A DNA stretch of 64,000 nucleotides, from positions 3,244,001 through 3,308,000 of the forward strand of contig NZ_JADNQW010000005.1 of the NCBI RefSeq assembly GCF_015709455.1. The letters run 5' to 3'. Positions 20,201 to 28,028 of this stretch are shown here, piece after piece. The position numbers and the translations under genes were made by a program. The notes below the pieces were generated by a model. It saw only the letters and a list, made by a program, of their open reading frames with translations. It did no database searches and was not told the DNA's origin. This DNA comes from Methylosinus sp. H3A. GTDB lineage: Bacteria > Pseudomonadota > Alphaproteobacteria > Rhizobiales > Beijerinckiaceae. The first letter of the stretch is position 1. The number at the start of each line of letters is the position of its first letter.

Positions 20201-23200
20201 ATAAAAACGCAGGGAACGGAAAGACGGTCAACATCGGCTATACGGTGGCCGATGGCGCCAATGGCGGTAAGGCGAGCAATTATTCCATCGCCAAGACGAC
20301 GGCGGCGACGATCGGACAAAAGCCCATCACCGCGACAGTCGCCGGACAGAACAAGATCTACGACGGCACGACCGCCGATACGATCACATGGTCGCTGCCC
20401 GGCATGGTCTCGGGCGACAATCTCGTTCTTTCTTATGCGACGCCCCAATTCTCCGACAAGAACACCGGAACAGGAAAAGCGGTCAGCGTCACGGGGCTCA
20501 CGCTGACGGGAGCGGATGCGGGCAATTATCTGCTGCAGAGCACGGCGGCGCAGACGACGGCCAATATCGCGCCGCTGCCCTTGACGATCTATGGAACGCG
20601 ATCCCCCGATGGCTCTATAGATATCAAAGGCGGCAATCTGACGGCGATGAATCTCGTCGCCGGCGACGCCGCCAGTCTCGGCGGCTTGGCGAAGCTCTCC
20701 GGCGCCGTGGCAGGCGTGCAGACGATCACCGATTTCAGTGGGCTCAGCGTCAGCAATCCGAATTACACCGTCGTCGGCGCTGTGGGCTCGGTGGTGCTGG
20801 GCTCGCAGAGCCTGGCGCTCGACCATGTCGTCAGCGGCTCCGTGTCGATCGCCACATCCGGCGCGACGACGACGGTCACGCAGACGACCGACCGCGCGAT
20901 CATCGACTGGTTCCGCTTCTCGATCGCTGCGGGCGAGACGGTGAATTTCGTCCAGCCTTCAGCGAGCTCGGTCGTGCTCAATCGCGTCACGGGCAATGAG
21001 CAGAGCATTATCTCCGGCGCGCTGAATTCCAATGGCCGCGTGTTCATCTTGAATTCGGCGGGCGTGCTTTTGACGGCGGGCTCGAGCGTCAATGTCGGCG
21101 CGCTGGTCGCGAGCACGCTCAATGTCAGCGACGCCAATTTCAATGCCGGCAATTATCTCTTCGTCGCATCCGGGGGGACCGGCTCGGTTGTCGCTGCGGG
21201 CGACATCGTCATCGTCGACGGCGGCTTCCTCGCGCTCGCCAGCAATAACGCCGTCGAGCAATCGGGCAATGTAACGGCGCGCGGCGGCAAGGCCCTGGTC
21301 GTCTCTGGAAACACGCTGAATCTGACGTTGAGCTCCGCCAATTCGGGATTGAGCAGCTATATCGTCGGCAATCTCGGCGGGACGGCGAAAGTCGGCGGCA
21401 ATATCAATCTCGCGGCGACGAGCGGCAATGGCGGCCTGCTAGAGACGGCGGGCAAGGCGATCTTCGTCGCCAATAATCTATCGCTGAACGCGGGAACGAA
21501 TGGAACATGGTCCTGGACGCAGCCGAGCGTCACCATCGGCTCGGGCGGCGTCACGGCGCAATTCGTCGCGGGAGCTCTCGCTGCGCGCAATTTCAACCTG
21601 AATGCGATCAACGGCGACATCAACGTCAATGATGTGGTGAGCTGGTCGGCGAGTACGACGCTCGGGCTCAACGCGAGCAATAACATCAACATCAACGCGT
21701 CGCTCACAGCGAGCGGCGCGAGCGCCGGCCTAGCGATGAATTACGGCGGCGACTACAATATTCTTTCGCCGGCGACCTATAGCGGGATCACTTTCGACTC
21801 CAATGGCTATCCGATCCCGCTTCTGGCTCCCGCGGGCACGCAATACGCAAGCGTGACGCTGAGTGGCGCCAACGCCGGCTTGAAGATCAACGGAGCCAGC
21901 TATACTCTCATCCAGAGTGTGGCGCAGCTCGATGCGCTCGACGGTCATGATGCGACTGTCCTGTCCGGGACCACGGCGACGAGCGCTTCTGGCAATTTCG
22001 CTCTGGGGCAGAATATCGACGCCTCGGGGAAGATTTATACGGATGCGTTGATCGAAAAGTTTTCAGGAACTTTTGCCGGACTCGGCCATACCGTCGGCAA
22101 TCTGACCATCAGCTCCACGGCGTTGGTGAACAACAATCCCGTTCCCAATCTCGCTCTGATCGGCCAGACGTCCGCCGGCAGCCTGATTCGTGATATCGGC
22201 GTCGTCAACGCCAATATCAGCTCTTCGGCCACTGTCGTCTTTTCATCCGGCGCCCAGACAGTTTACGGCAACTTCCTCGGCGCGCTCGTCGGCTCGAATT
22301 TGGCCAATATCAGCAAAGCCTACAGCACCGGAACCGTCATCGGCGCCAATTCCGGCGGCCTGATCGGCTATAACGGCATCTTCCCGCAACCCGGCGTATT
22401 CAACACCATCTCAGACAGCTTCTCGACCGTGAACGTGATTGGTGGAACGACCGGAGGACTGATCGGTCGAAGCGAATATCTCAACATCTATCGTTCCCAC
22501 GCCAGCGGAACCGTCGACTCTTCGCTCGGAGGAAACAGCGGAGGATTGATCGGCTACGCAAGCAATACGAATGTTTACGATTCTTACGCAACCGGCAATG
22601 TCCTCGGCGGCACGATCGGCGTTGGTCTCGGAGGCCTCATCGGAAATGTGCCGAGCGGCTCCGCTCCGATCCTCATCAGGAACTCCTTCGCCACCGGCAA
22701 TGTGACGGGTTTCTACGATCTCGGAGGATTGGTCGGCACTGTCTCGTCGTCGATTTCCAACTTCACCGTGGACAATAGCTACGCCACGGGCAATGTGACC
22801 AGCTATCAGAACACAGATGTCAGCCAGAACCCCGGCATAGGCGGCCTGATCGGCGCGGCCAGCAGCTTTGGCTCGAACATCGTGACGATCACGAATTCTC
22901 ACGCCACGGGCAATGTGACCTATACGGGGGCCTTTGGCACGGGCGCTGGCGGCCTCGTCGGCTATACGCAGGGTAACGGACTCATCGCCAACTCTTACGC
23001 CACCGGCAATGTCACAGGCGTCTCCGGCACGGGCGGCCTTATTGGCACAGGCGGCTCGACCAACATCACCAGTTCCTATGCGACCGGCAATGTGACTGGC
23101 GGCAACAACGCCGGCGGCCTCGCGGGCTCCAGCAGCGCTACCATCACCAATTCCTACGCTACGGGCAATGTCGTCGCCAATGTGCAAGCCGGCGGCCTCG

Positions 23201-24024
23201 TGGGAACCAACGCCGGCGGGACGATCACCGGCTCACACGCGACCGGATCGGTGACCGCTCTCGGCACGACGACCAACGCCACGCTGGCTTCCGCCGGCGG
23301 GTTGGTCGGAACCAATTTCGGACTAATCTCCAATTCCTACGCCACCGGCGCCGTGACGGGCCAGAGCGGCTACGCGGGCGGGATCGCCGGCGTCAATTTC
23401 AACAATAGCGGCAATCCCAACAACACGACGACCGGCGTCATCAACAACAGCTATTACAACTCCGAGGTCAATCCCGGCTTACCGGCGACCAATTTTCCGT
23501 CAGGCCTCGCAAATCAGCTCGTCGCCGGCAAGGTGACGGGCGGCGGTGGCCTGACCAGCGCGCAGATCAAGGACGCGCCGTTCTATATCAATGGCACGAT
23601 CAACCAGGTGTTGGCGGCGCGCGCGGCCGACGCCGCTGCAGCCGCCGCCGCGCGGCTCGCGCAGACACGGCAAACGGCGACCGGCGCGGCCAATGTGATC
23701 TCCGATCGAGCGGCTACTCGCACCGCGGACGTTTCGAAGGCGTCTCTCGCCGCTGCGGGTCGAGCGGCGATCGCCGCCGCTTCCGCAGCCGATATCGACG
23801 ATAATATTCAGGGAGGCGAGCCCACGCAGACGCCTCTGCCCGCCGCTCACGCGAAGGCGCATCACGCCGCCGCGACAAACTCCGCCGGCGCGGTTCACAA
23901 GGTTCATGCCGCCTCGCCGGGCGCGCGATATCGCGCGCACATCCGCAGCATCGAAGTCGACGGCCAGCATTTCGATCTCGACAAGGGCGGCAGAAACAAC
24001 GTTCCCGCGCCGAAGGCCCAATAA
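17227..24024 (+). CDS. Filamentous-haemagglutinin-like exoprotein with two TPS secretion domains
   Basis: This predicted two-partner-secretion (TpsA) type surface or secreted protein has 2265 residues. I prefer ATG 17227 (ATG 17233 and GTG 17179 are alternatives). A long charged N-region and a hydrophobic stretch end in SLA at about residue 57, a signal peptidase site. TPS/haemagglutination domain 1 spans about 58-300 and contains RAIINWQGFSIGAGETVNF and NANGRVFLVNSAGILFG. Beta-helix follows, with GLUG-type repeats at about 600-780 (GGLVGDNFGLISKSYSAGNV). Two YDG/MBG-like domains at about 940-1140 each contain YDGTTA. A second TPS domain at about 1199-1450 contains RAIIDWFRFSIAAGETVNF, then further GLUG repeats at 1680-2085 (many NSYATGNVTG). 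The Ala/His-rich tail ends in PAPKAQ. No complete TpsB transporter gene is in the window. Confidence 0.9.
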   Translation: MAMNGNRIEKQKTAIRPAQPHPGVLERSAPEPLALRGGLSAMTAIAAVLALPSYSLANPTGGVVVDGAATISSAGSVMNVAQSTNRAIINWQGFSIGAGETVNFLQPTALSVTLNRVVGNEQSVISGALNANGRVFLVNSAGILFGKDAQVNVGGLVASTLDISNSNFMAGNYVFSGSSTASVVNQGAIKASEGGYVALLGKTVSNEGAIKAKLGTVALASGEQMTLNFEGDSLLDVTIDKGTYEALVENKGLIEANAGQVVLTAKAADDLLSAQVNNSGIIMARTLADLTGGSSSSSGTVKVGKIKLLASGGTVNLSGKLDASARKGGDGGTIETSGNKVTVADSAVVTTASTSGATGSWIIDPDGFTIGVGGDITGAALTSQLASNNVTILSTSGKGADGNIYVNDAVSWSGNKLTLTATNNVFIDAVMTATGTASFVANYGSGFNADGSPKGLFTLMGTASGTYTYAGKINFSGAGTVTLNGETYTVIGNAAGFAAVKNNLSGRYVLGADINFGATLGETSVFSGIFNGFGHVFNSPTLAATGLFGTVGAGATISSLGISGGSVSGVATAKSAVGALANVNRGTIVDSFAAMNVANTNIAIVGGLVGDNFGLISKSYSAGNVFTTGIGGGLVGVNEVSGKILDSFTRLNSANTGLVFSQATATPTYAGGFVGVNAGEIDRSYTILTLRLNDATSIAGGFVGKNTGVIDQSYVSAPPVSTLYELGPRVGGFVGENAGKITNSYTNALNTTNTSALWSAGFAYKNSGAISNAYATEYSANSGSTPLYGFVFDNTGGTITNAYWSASSATGATIPTDSSSAKSLTAAQASTFASYAGFDSTIWAASTSGFPILAQIPIYVTTSAAPAYGSATSSAASLSLSVLGLQGGGGTLSAIDSAASTTNNPFIVVTTNGYVDAGAWNASSLLSSVYKNVKGVVTVNPKTLTIAGAVADKVYDGTTAATLVSGVANGGLVGLVGNQTLNINYTSAAFADKNAGNGKTVNIGYTVADGANGGKASNYSIAKTTAATIGQKPITATVAGQNKIYDGTTADTITWSLPGMVSGDNLVLSYATPQFSDKNTGTGKAVSVTGLTLTGADAGNYLLQSTAAQTTANIAPLPLTIYGTRSPDGSIDIKGGNLTAMNLVAGDAASLGGLAKLSGAVAGVQTITDFSGLSVSNPNYTVVGAVGSVVLGSQSLALDHVVSGSVSIATSGATTTVTQTTDRAIIDWFRFSIAAGETVNFVQPSASSVVLNRVTGNEQSIISGALNSNGRVFILNSAGVLLTAGSSVNVGALVASTLNVSDANFNAGNYLFVASGGTGSVVAAGDIVIVDGGFLALASNNAVEQSGNVTARGGKALVVSGNTLNLTLSSANSGLSSYIVGNLGGTAKVGGNINLAATSGNGGLLETAGKAIFVANNLSLNAGTNGTWSWTQPSVTIGSGGVTAQFVAGALAARNFNLNAINGDINVNDVVSWSASTTLGLNASNNININASLTASGASAGLAMNYGGDYNILSPATYSGITFDSNGYPIPLLAPAGTQYASVTLSGANAGLKINGASYTLIQSVAQLDALDGHDATVLSGTTATSASGNFALGQNIDASGKIYTDALIEKFSGTFAGLGHTVGNLTISSTALVNNNPVPNLALIGQTSAGSLIRDIGVVNANISSSATVVFSSGAQTVYGNFLGALVGSNLANISKAYSTGTVIGANSGGLIGYNGIFPQPGVFNTISDSFSTVNVIGGTTGGLIGRSEYLNIYRSHASGTVDSSLGGNSGGLIGYASNTNVYDSYATGNVLGGTIGVGLGGLIGNVPSGSAPILIRNSFATGNVTGFYDLGGLVGTVSSSISNFTVDNSYATGNVTSYQNTDVSQNPGIGGLIGAASSFGSNIVTITNSHATGNVTYTGAFGTGAGGLVGYTQGNGLIANSYATGNVTGVSGTGGLIGTGGSTNITSSYATGNVTGGNNAGGLAGSSSATITNSYATGNVVANVQAGGLVGTNAGGTITGSHATGSVTALGTTTNATLASAGGLVGTNFGLISNSYATGAVTGQSGYAGGIAGVNFNNSGNPNNTTTGVINNSYYNSEVNPGLPATNFPSGLANQLVAGKVTGGGGLTSAQIKDAPFYINGTINQVLAARAADAAAAAAARLAQTRQTATGAANVISDRAATRTADVSKASLAAAGRAAIAAASAADIDDNIQGGEPTQTPLPAAHAKAHHAAATNSAGAVHKVHAASPGARYRAHIRSIEVDGQHFDLDKGGRNNVPAPKAQ

Positions 24025-24067
24025 GCGCCTTCCTGGCTCAGAAAGGTCGCCGCTCGTCGAAGGCTCG

Positions 24068-24208
24068 GCGCCTAAAAAAGAAGAAATGGAGTGCAGCGTG
24101 GCGTATCTTCTCAGCGAGCATGCCGAACGGTTCGATCGGAGCTTCCTCGCCGCGGGCGAGCAAAAGCTCGCCGACATTATCCTCGCGGCGCTGCCAGACT
24201 CGGTCACG
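24068..24208 (+). repeat. Direct repeat, copy 2 (right of exoprotein gene)
   Basis: This is the full-length version of the segment found at 16714-16832, and it contains the start of the CDP-alcohol phosphatidyltransferase-like gene. The 21 bases absent from copy 1 lie here between two CTCGCC hexamers. Confidence 0.88.
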
Positions 24209-24760
24209 CCTCTGCGCTTGACCAAGATCGGCGTCATCGGCGCCATTGTCGCTGCGGCGGCGCTCGTCGGCTGCCGCTGGTCGCCTACATGGCTGCCGGT
24301 CTTCGTCGCCGGAATATTCCTCAATTGGCTCGGCATGGCGCTCGACGGGCCGCTCGCACGGCGTCGTAACGTGACATGTCGTCAGCTCGAGCTCATCGGC
24401 CAGACCAACGACCTGATAACGCAAGTCCTGCTCATCGTCATGTTCGGCGCGTCGCCGTTTCTATCGTTTCAGTCCACCTTGGTCATTCTCACCTGCTATC
24501 TGCTCTTCTCGGCCTATAATTATGTTCGCACGATCGCGCTTCACGCGCGGCCGATGAGCTATATCGGTCTCGGCCCGACCGAGTTCCGCATTCTCATGGC
24601 CACATGGCCTTTCGTCGCGCGCGCCGGGGGAATCGACGCGACCGCGCATGACGCCGCGGCTCGGCTGGATACGGCGTTTCTGATCCTCGCCGCGATCGGA
24701 GTTGCGGGACTCGCCGTCAAGGCTTTCTCGGACGCCCGGCAGATCGCAGCGGAGGAATAA
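24086..24760 (+). CDS. CDP-alcohol phosphatidyltransferase-like membrane protein, degenerate motif
   Basis: The 224-residue protein starts MECSVAYLLSEHAERFD with a soluble N-terminus of about 45 residues and then has about five or six membrane helices. One segment resembles the CDP-alcohol phosphatidyltransferase signature, D-x2-DG-x2-AR-x8-G-x3-D-x3-D: the protein has MALDGPLARR and then LIGQTNDLITQ. The second Asp, the DG, the AR, the Gly and the third Asp are kept, but the first Asp is Met and the last Asp, the catalytic base in the family, is Gln. It may be an inactive relative or use another chemistry. It starts 61 bases after the exoprotein gene in the same direction and may be its partner gene. 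Confidence 0.6.
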   Translation: MECSVAYLLSEHAERFDRSFLAAGEQKLADIILAALPDSVTPLRLTKIGVIGAIVAAAALVGCRWSPTWLPVFVAGIFLNWLGMALDGPLARRRNVTCRQLELIGQTNDLITQVLLIVMFGASPFLSFQSTLVILTCYLLFSAYNYVRTIALHARPMSYIGLGPTEFRILMATWPFVARAGGIDATAHDAAARLDTAFLILAAIGVAGLAVKAFSDARQIAAEE

Positions 24761-25052
24761 CTTCCGAGAAACGACGGTTCGATCGCCAGAGCGGAAACGG
24801 AGAGAGCGCCAGGCGCGAAATGCGGCCGAAGGACATGTTGGGAAAGGCCGCGAGCTTCCGCGAGGCTTGTGGCGGCCCAAATCCGCAGAGGAGGCTTATG
24901 AGACCGCGCATTGAGGCCGGTCACGAAAAAAATCGACAGCTCGTCGGCCGTCTGGGTCCATTGCCGCGAGCTCGTCTTCGACCGAGGTCACCAGATCGCG
25001 CGCTATCGTCGATCACGGAAACTTCAGTCGGCGCATGCTGCATCCGCCGCGA
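24761..25052. other. Intergenic, no gene recognised
   Basis: I see no convincing coding sequence, RNA or terminator in these 292 bases. Short open frames exist on the plus strand, but none has a good start site or a recognisable product. Confidence 0.5.
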
Positions 25053-25262
25053 TCAGCCACCGCCCTTCCGTCTCGTTGCGACAATGCGATGCGCGCTCCG
25101 TTTTTGTAGCCAACGCATTACGCCGGTGAAGAAGAGCAGCGGCCATGTCAGGCCGAGAAGAAATACTGCGATACGACCAGTCCATCCGAGTACATAGCCC
25201 GAATGCAGTGGCCACTGCCATGCTATGAATCCGTCGCCATTGCCTGCCAGAGGATCGTTGTC
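25053..25262 (-). pseudogene. C-terminal fragment of a PepSY-associated membrane protein
   Basis: On the minus strand the frame reads DPLAGNGDGFIAWQWPLHSG, then GWTGRIAVFLLGLTWPLLFFTG and VMRWLQKRSAHR before the stop at 25053. This is the typical last periplasmic loop and last helix of PepSY-associated transmembrane proteins, often linked with iron-siderophore uptake or flavin reduction. The rest of the gene is missing: upstream of about 25262 the sequence belongs to the kinase fragment on the other strand. Confidence 0.72.
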
Positions 25263-25460
25263 GATTACGGAGGAGGTGTGGCGCCGGCGGATCGAGACAT
25301 GGTGTTCGAGCCATTCTGGCGCAAGGAAGAAATATCGCCGGGATCCGGGCTCGGTTTGTCGATCGTGAAGGAATTGGTTCTGCTGTCGGGAGGCCGAATC
25401 TCGATTATGGATACGCCTGGAGGCGGAGCGACGTTCAGGGTCATATTCGCCGCCGAGTAG
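25250..25460 (+). pseudogene. C-terminal fragment of a sensor histidine kinase
   Basis: The plus-strand frame reads IVVDYGGGVAPADRDMVFEP, then GSGLGLSIVKELVLLSGGRI and TPGGGATFRVIF to TAG at 25460. These are the G1 (DxGxG), F and G2 (GLGLS) boxes and the end of an HATPase_c domain. No dimerisation domain, phosphorylatable histidine, sensor or start is present, so it is a remnant. Its left edge touches the PepSY fragment on the other strand. Confidence 0.78.
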
Positions 25461-25693
25461 ACCGAGGTCATGATCGGCCCATGCAACGGGTCGATTTGCG
25501 CCGAAGTTCAGCGAGAGCATGGGGCCCGAGCCGAGGAGGCCGCTTTTTGCTCGCGGAAAGTCCGAGCGCCTTCCATCGGCGGTTCATCTTTTTTATAGGC
25601 GATCGCAACGAAACGTTGAAAGACGACGGCATAGATTGAGGCCTCGCAAGCGAACGACATTTGTCTTGCCGCCGCCGCCAGGAACCCTGTGAA

Positions 25694-26875
25694 ATGAGCA
25701 ATTCGCGAATCCTCATCGTCGACCAGACTGGGCAACTCGGAGGCGGTGAGCTTTCGTTGCTCGATTTTGCTCGTCATCGCCGAAAGGACTGCGACGTTTT
25801 GCTGTTCAGCGACGGACCGTTCAGAGAGCGGCTTGAGCAGGCCGGCGTGTCTGTGGCGGTCGAGCAGGGGGCGAACGATGTTTTGGCGATATCCCGGGAG
25901 CAGGGCCTCTGGAGTTCATTGCGAGTCGTCCCAAACCTCGCCAATCTCGTCTGGGCCGTCGCCATGAAGTCGCGACGGTCGAATTTGCTCTACGCCAACT
26001 CCCAAAAAGCTCTGGTCGTCTGCGCGCTCGCATCTGTGATCGGCAGGCGTCCGCTGATTTGGCATTTGCACGATATATTGACGGCGAGCCATTTCAGCGC
26101 AGCGATGCGCGCGATCGCCATTCGGTTGGCCAATTGGCGAGCCAGTTGCGTTATCGCCAATTCGCAGGCGACGGCCGACGCCTTCGCCGCCGCCGGCGGA
26201 CGGCGCCGCGCAGTGGTGATTCACAATGGAATCGACCCCGCTCCTTTCTCGAATGTCGATGCGGAGGCGGCCGGGACGGAATTGCGGCGCCAAATCGGTT
26301 GCGGGGATAGCCCGCTCGTCGGCGTGTTCAGCCGTCTGGCCTTTTGGAAAGGACAGCATATCGCCATCGAAGCGGCGCGTTCGACGCCCGATGTGCATGT
26401 CGTGCTGGTTGGCGGCCCTTTGTTCGACGAGCAAGCCTATGAAGACAAGCTCCGTCGCGAAGCCGATAATGCCGAGGTTCGGGGTCGCATTCATTTTTTG
26501 GGGTTTCGGAATGATATACCGGCGCTGATGAGCGCGGTGGACATCGTAATACATACCTCGATCGCGCCCGAGCCCTTCGGCAGGGTTATCGTCGAAGGCA
26601 TGTTGGCGCAGAAGCCGGTGATTGCGACCGCCGCCGGCGGGGCGCTCGAGATCATCGAGGACGGCGTGAGCGGTTTGCTCGTCCAACCGGGCGACGCCGG
26701 CGCGCTAGCTGCGGCGATGCGCGCTATCCTGGCGTCGCCGAATGAGCGTGCGGATTTGGCGTGTCGCGGCTATGAGAGCGCCTTGCGCAAATTCTCGCTC
26801 GAAGCGTGCCTCGCCGCAACCGACGAGGTGGTGGACGTCACCGCGGGGAAGTCGGCTCGGCGAAGATTTTCATAG
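25694..26875 (+). CDS. Glycosyltransferase family 4 protein
   Basis: This is a GT-B fold retaining glycosyltransferase of 393 residues. ATG 25694 has AGGAA about 9 bases upstream. The N-terminal domain begins RILIVDQTGQLGGGELSLLDF, the glycine-rich acceptor-side loop. The C-terminal nucleotide-sugar domain contains GVFSRLAFWKGQHIAIEAA, FLGFRNDIPALMSAVDIVIH and the catalytic E-x7-E segment PEPFGRVIVEGMLAQKPVIA. Substrate unknown; likely cell-surface polysaccharide. The gene stands alone, with no neighbouring sugar genes. Confidence 0.88.
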   Translation: MSNSRILIVDQTGQLGGGELSLLDFARHRRKDCDVLLFSDGPFRERLEQAGVSVAVEQGANDVLAISREQGLWSSLRVVPNLANLVWAVAMKSRRSNLLYANSQKALVVCALASVIGRRPLIWHLHDILTASHFSAAMRAIAIRLANWRASCVIANSQATADAFAAAGGRRRAVVIHNGIDPAPFSNVDAEAAGTELRRQIGCGDSPLVGVFSRLAFWKGQHIAIEAARSTPDVHVVLVGGPLFDEQAYEDKLRREADNAEVRGRIHFLGFRNDIPALMSAVDIVIHTSIAPEPFGRVIVEGMLAQKPVIATAAGGALEIIEDGVSGLLVQPGDAGALAAAMRAILASPNERADLACRGYESALRKFSLEACLAATDEVVDVTAGKSARRRFS

Positions 26876-26961
26876 GCTGGCGGCGGCAGGCTCGCGAGCG
26901 CGCGGATTCGCAGGGAGAACTTTCTGCACGAAAACGGCGAGCGTCTTCGGCCAGCCACAGA

Positions 26962-27426
26962 TCAGCGTCCCTTATTCGTGGCCCGTGGGCGCGCCGCCGC
27001 TCGGGATTTCACGGGTCGGCCGGCGCTGCTCGGATCGACAGCCGATCGAGGCCGCGCAGGGGCTTTTGGCGCAGGGGCTTTCGGGGCGGCTCTGGCCTTC
27101 GTCTCCAGCACATTCTCGACGCCCCAGCGGAACAGTAGCGCGAGAACCGGCTCCAGTGAGCGGCCGCGCTCGGTGAGGCTGTATTCGACGCGCGGCGGCA
27201 CTTCCGGATAGATGCGGCGCGAGATCATGTGATCGCGCTCGAGATCGCGCAATTGCTGCGTGAGCGTGCGCTGCGTGATCGTCTTCAGCAGCCGCTGCAA
27301 TTGGCTGAAGCGCTTGGTCCCGTCGGCGAGGCGGAATAGGATCGACGGCTTCCATTTGCCGCCGATGATGTCCATCGCGGCCTCGATCGGGCACTCGTCA
27401 TATTCCTCGTGTCGCTGCTTGCGCAT
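26962..27426 (-). CDS. HxlR-family transcriptional regulator
   Basis: This 154-residue winged-helix regulator starts MRKQRHEEYDECPIEAAMDI and carries the family core GGKWKPSILFRLADGTKRFS, with the recognition region RTLTQQLRDLERD and the wing PPRVEYSLTERG. The single cysteine C12 before the domain is where many HxlR-type sensors react with electrophiles. A long Ala/Pro/Lys/Arg-rich tail of about 45 residues follows the domain. It is divergent from the MAPEG gene and separated from it by 129 bases that contain symmetrical CGACA/TGTCG sites, so it probably regulates that gene and itself. Confidence 0.9.
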   Translation of the reverse strand: MRKQRHEEYDECPIEAAMDIIGGKWKPSILFRLADGTKRFSQLQRLLKTITQRTLTQQLRDLERDHMISRRIYPEVPPRVEYSLTERGRSLEPVLALLFRWGVENVLETKARAAPKAPAPKAPARPRSAVDPSSAGRPVKSRAAARPRATNKGR

Positions 27427-27451
27427 GAGACGGTATCCATTTCTGCCGTAT

Positions 27452-27478
27452 CGACATGATTTGTCGGTATATGCGACA
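27452..27478. promoter_or_regulatory. Putative HxlR operator, three alternating half-sites
   Basis: Between the divergent genes lies CGACA-N5-TGTCG-N7-CGACA, that is, two overlapping inverted repeats sharing the central TGTCG (27462-27466). Symmetry, place and spacing fit a dimeric winged-helix operator. This is inference from sequence symmetry. Confidence 0.5.
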
Positions 27479-27555
27479 TTTCTGCGTACTTCACCAATGA
27501 AAAGCATGTCGCTAAGCTTCGCGCCGTCTTTGACAAAAGTGGAGCGCGACAAGCT

Positions 27556-27966
27556 ATGACCAACGCCCTTTCTCCCGAGCTCTATTGGACCGTGCTGACC
27601 GCCGGCCTCGCCTCGGTCCTGTGGATTCCCTATATTTTGCAGCGCATTTTGCAGTTGGGGCCGATCGAGGCCTTCCGCGATCCTCTGCATGACGTCGCCA
27701 CCAAAGCGCCCTGGGCGCAGCGCGCCAAGAGCGCCCATACGAATATGATCGAAAATCTCCTCGTCTTCGCCGTGCTCGCGCTGACGATTCAGATCGTCGG
27801 CGGCGGGACCGCGGCGACGGCGTCCGCGGCGCTCCTGTTCTTCGCCTCGCGCGCGGCGCATTATGCCGTCTACACGCTGGGCCTGCCGTGGGTTCGCACG
27901 CCGATGTTCCTCATCGGCTTCGGCTGTCAGATCACTCTGCTGCTCGCCATTCTCGCGCATTCGTGA
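27556..27966 (+). CDS. MAPEG-family membrane protein
   Basis: This 136-residue protein has four hydrophobic helices and the family pattern: an N-terminal helix with LYWTVLTAGLASVLWIPYIL, the conserved WAQRAKSAHTNMIENLLVFA (R and N-x-x-E used for glutathione and helix packing in MAPEG proteins) and FFASRAAHYAVYTLGLPWVR. Eukaryotic members act in eicosanoid and glutathione metabolism; bacterial ones are mostly uncharacterised. Control by the adjacent HxlR gene suggests a role in response to reactive small molecules. Confidence 0.88.
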   Translation: MTNALSPELYWTVLTAGLASVLWIPYILQRILQLGPIEAFRDPLHDVATKAPWAQRAKSAHTNMIENLLVFAVLALTIQIVGGGTAATASAALLFFASRAAHYAVYTLGLPWVRTPMFLIGFGCQITLLLAILAHS

Positions 27967-28028
27967 CGTCTACGTGCTCTTTGTATCTTGGTGCTGAATT
28001 TCACCACGAAGATACGAAGGGCGCGAAA

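Noticed and set aside
22270..23480. Regularly spaced repeats that could be taken for a CRISPR array
   Set aside because: The repeated units (NSYATGNVTG and GGLVG) are protein-level GLUG repeats in one open frame with variable third codon positions; there are no constant DNA repeats with unique spacers.
24911..25129. Short plus-strand open frame (about 72 codons) downstream of the phosphatidyltransferase-like gene
   Set aside because: It starts with TTG without ribosome binding site, and its second half overlaps the minus-strand PepSY fragment, which is recognisable.
14038..25700. Genomic island integrated at tRNA-Lys
   Set aside because: The position and content are suggestive, but I found no integrase and no second copy of the tRNA 3' end that would be the far attachment site.
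25508..25777. Minus-strand open frame overlapping the start of the first GT4 gene
   Set aside because: Its first third is the antisense of the glycosyltransferase; the remainder has no recognisable motif and no good start.
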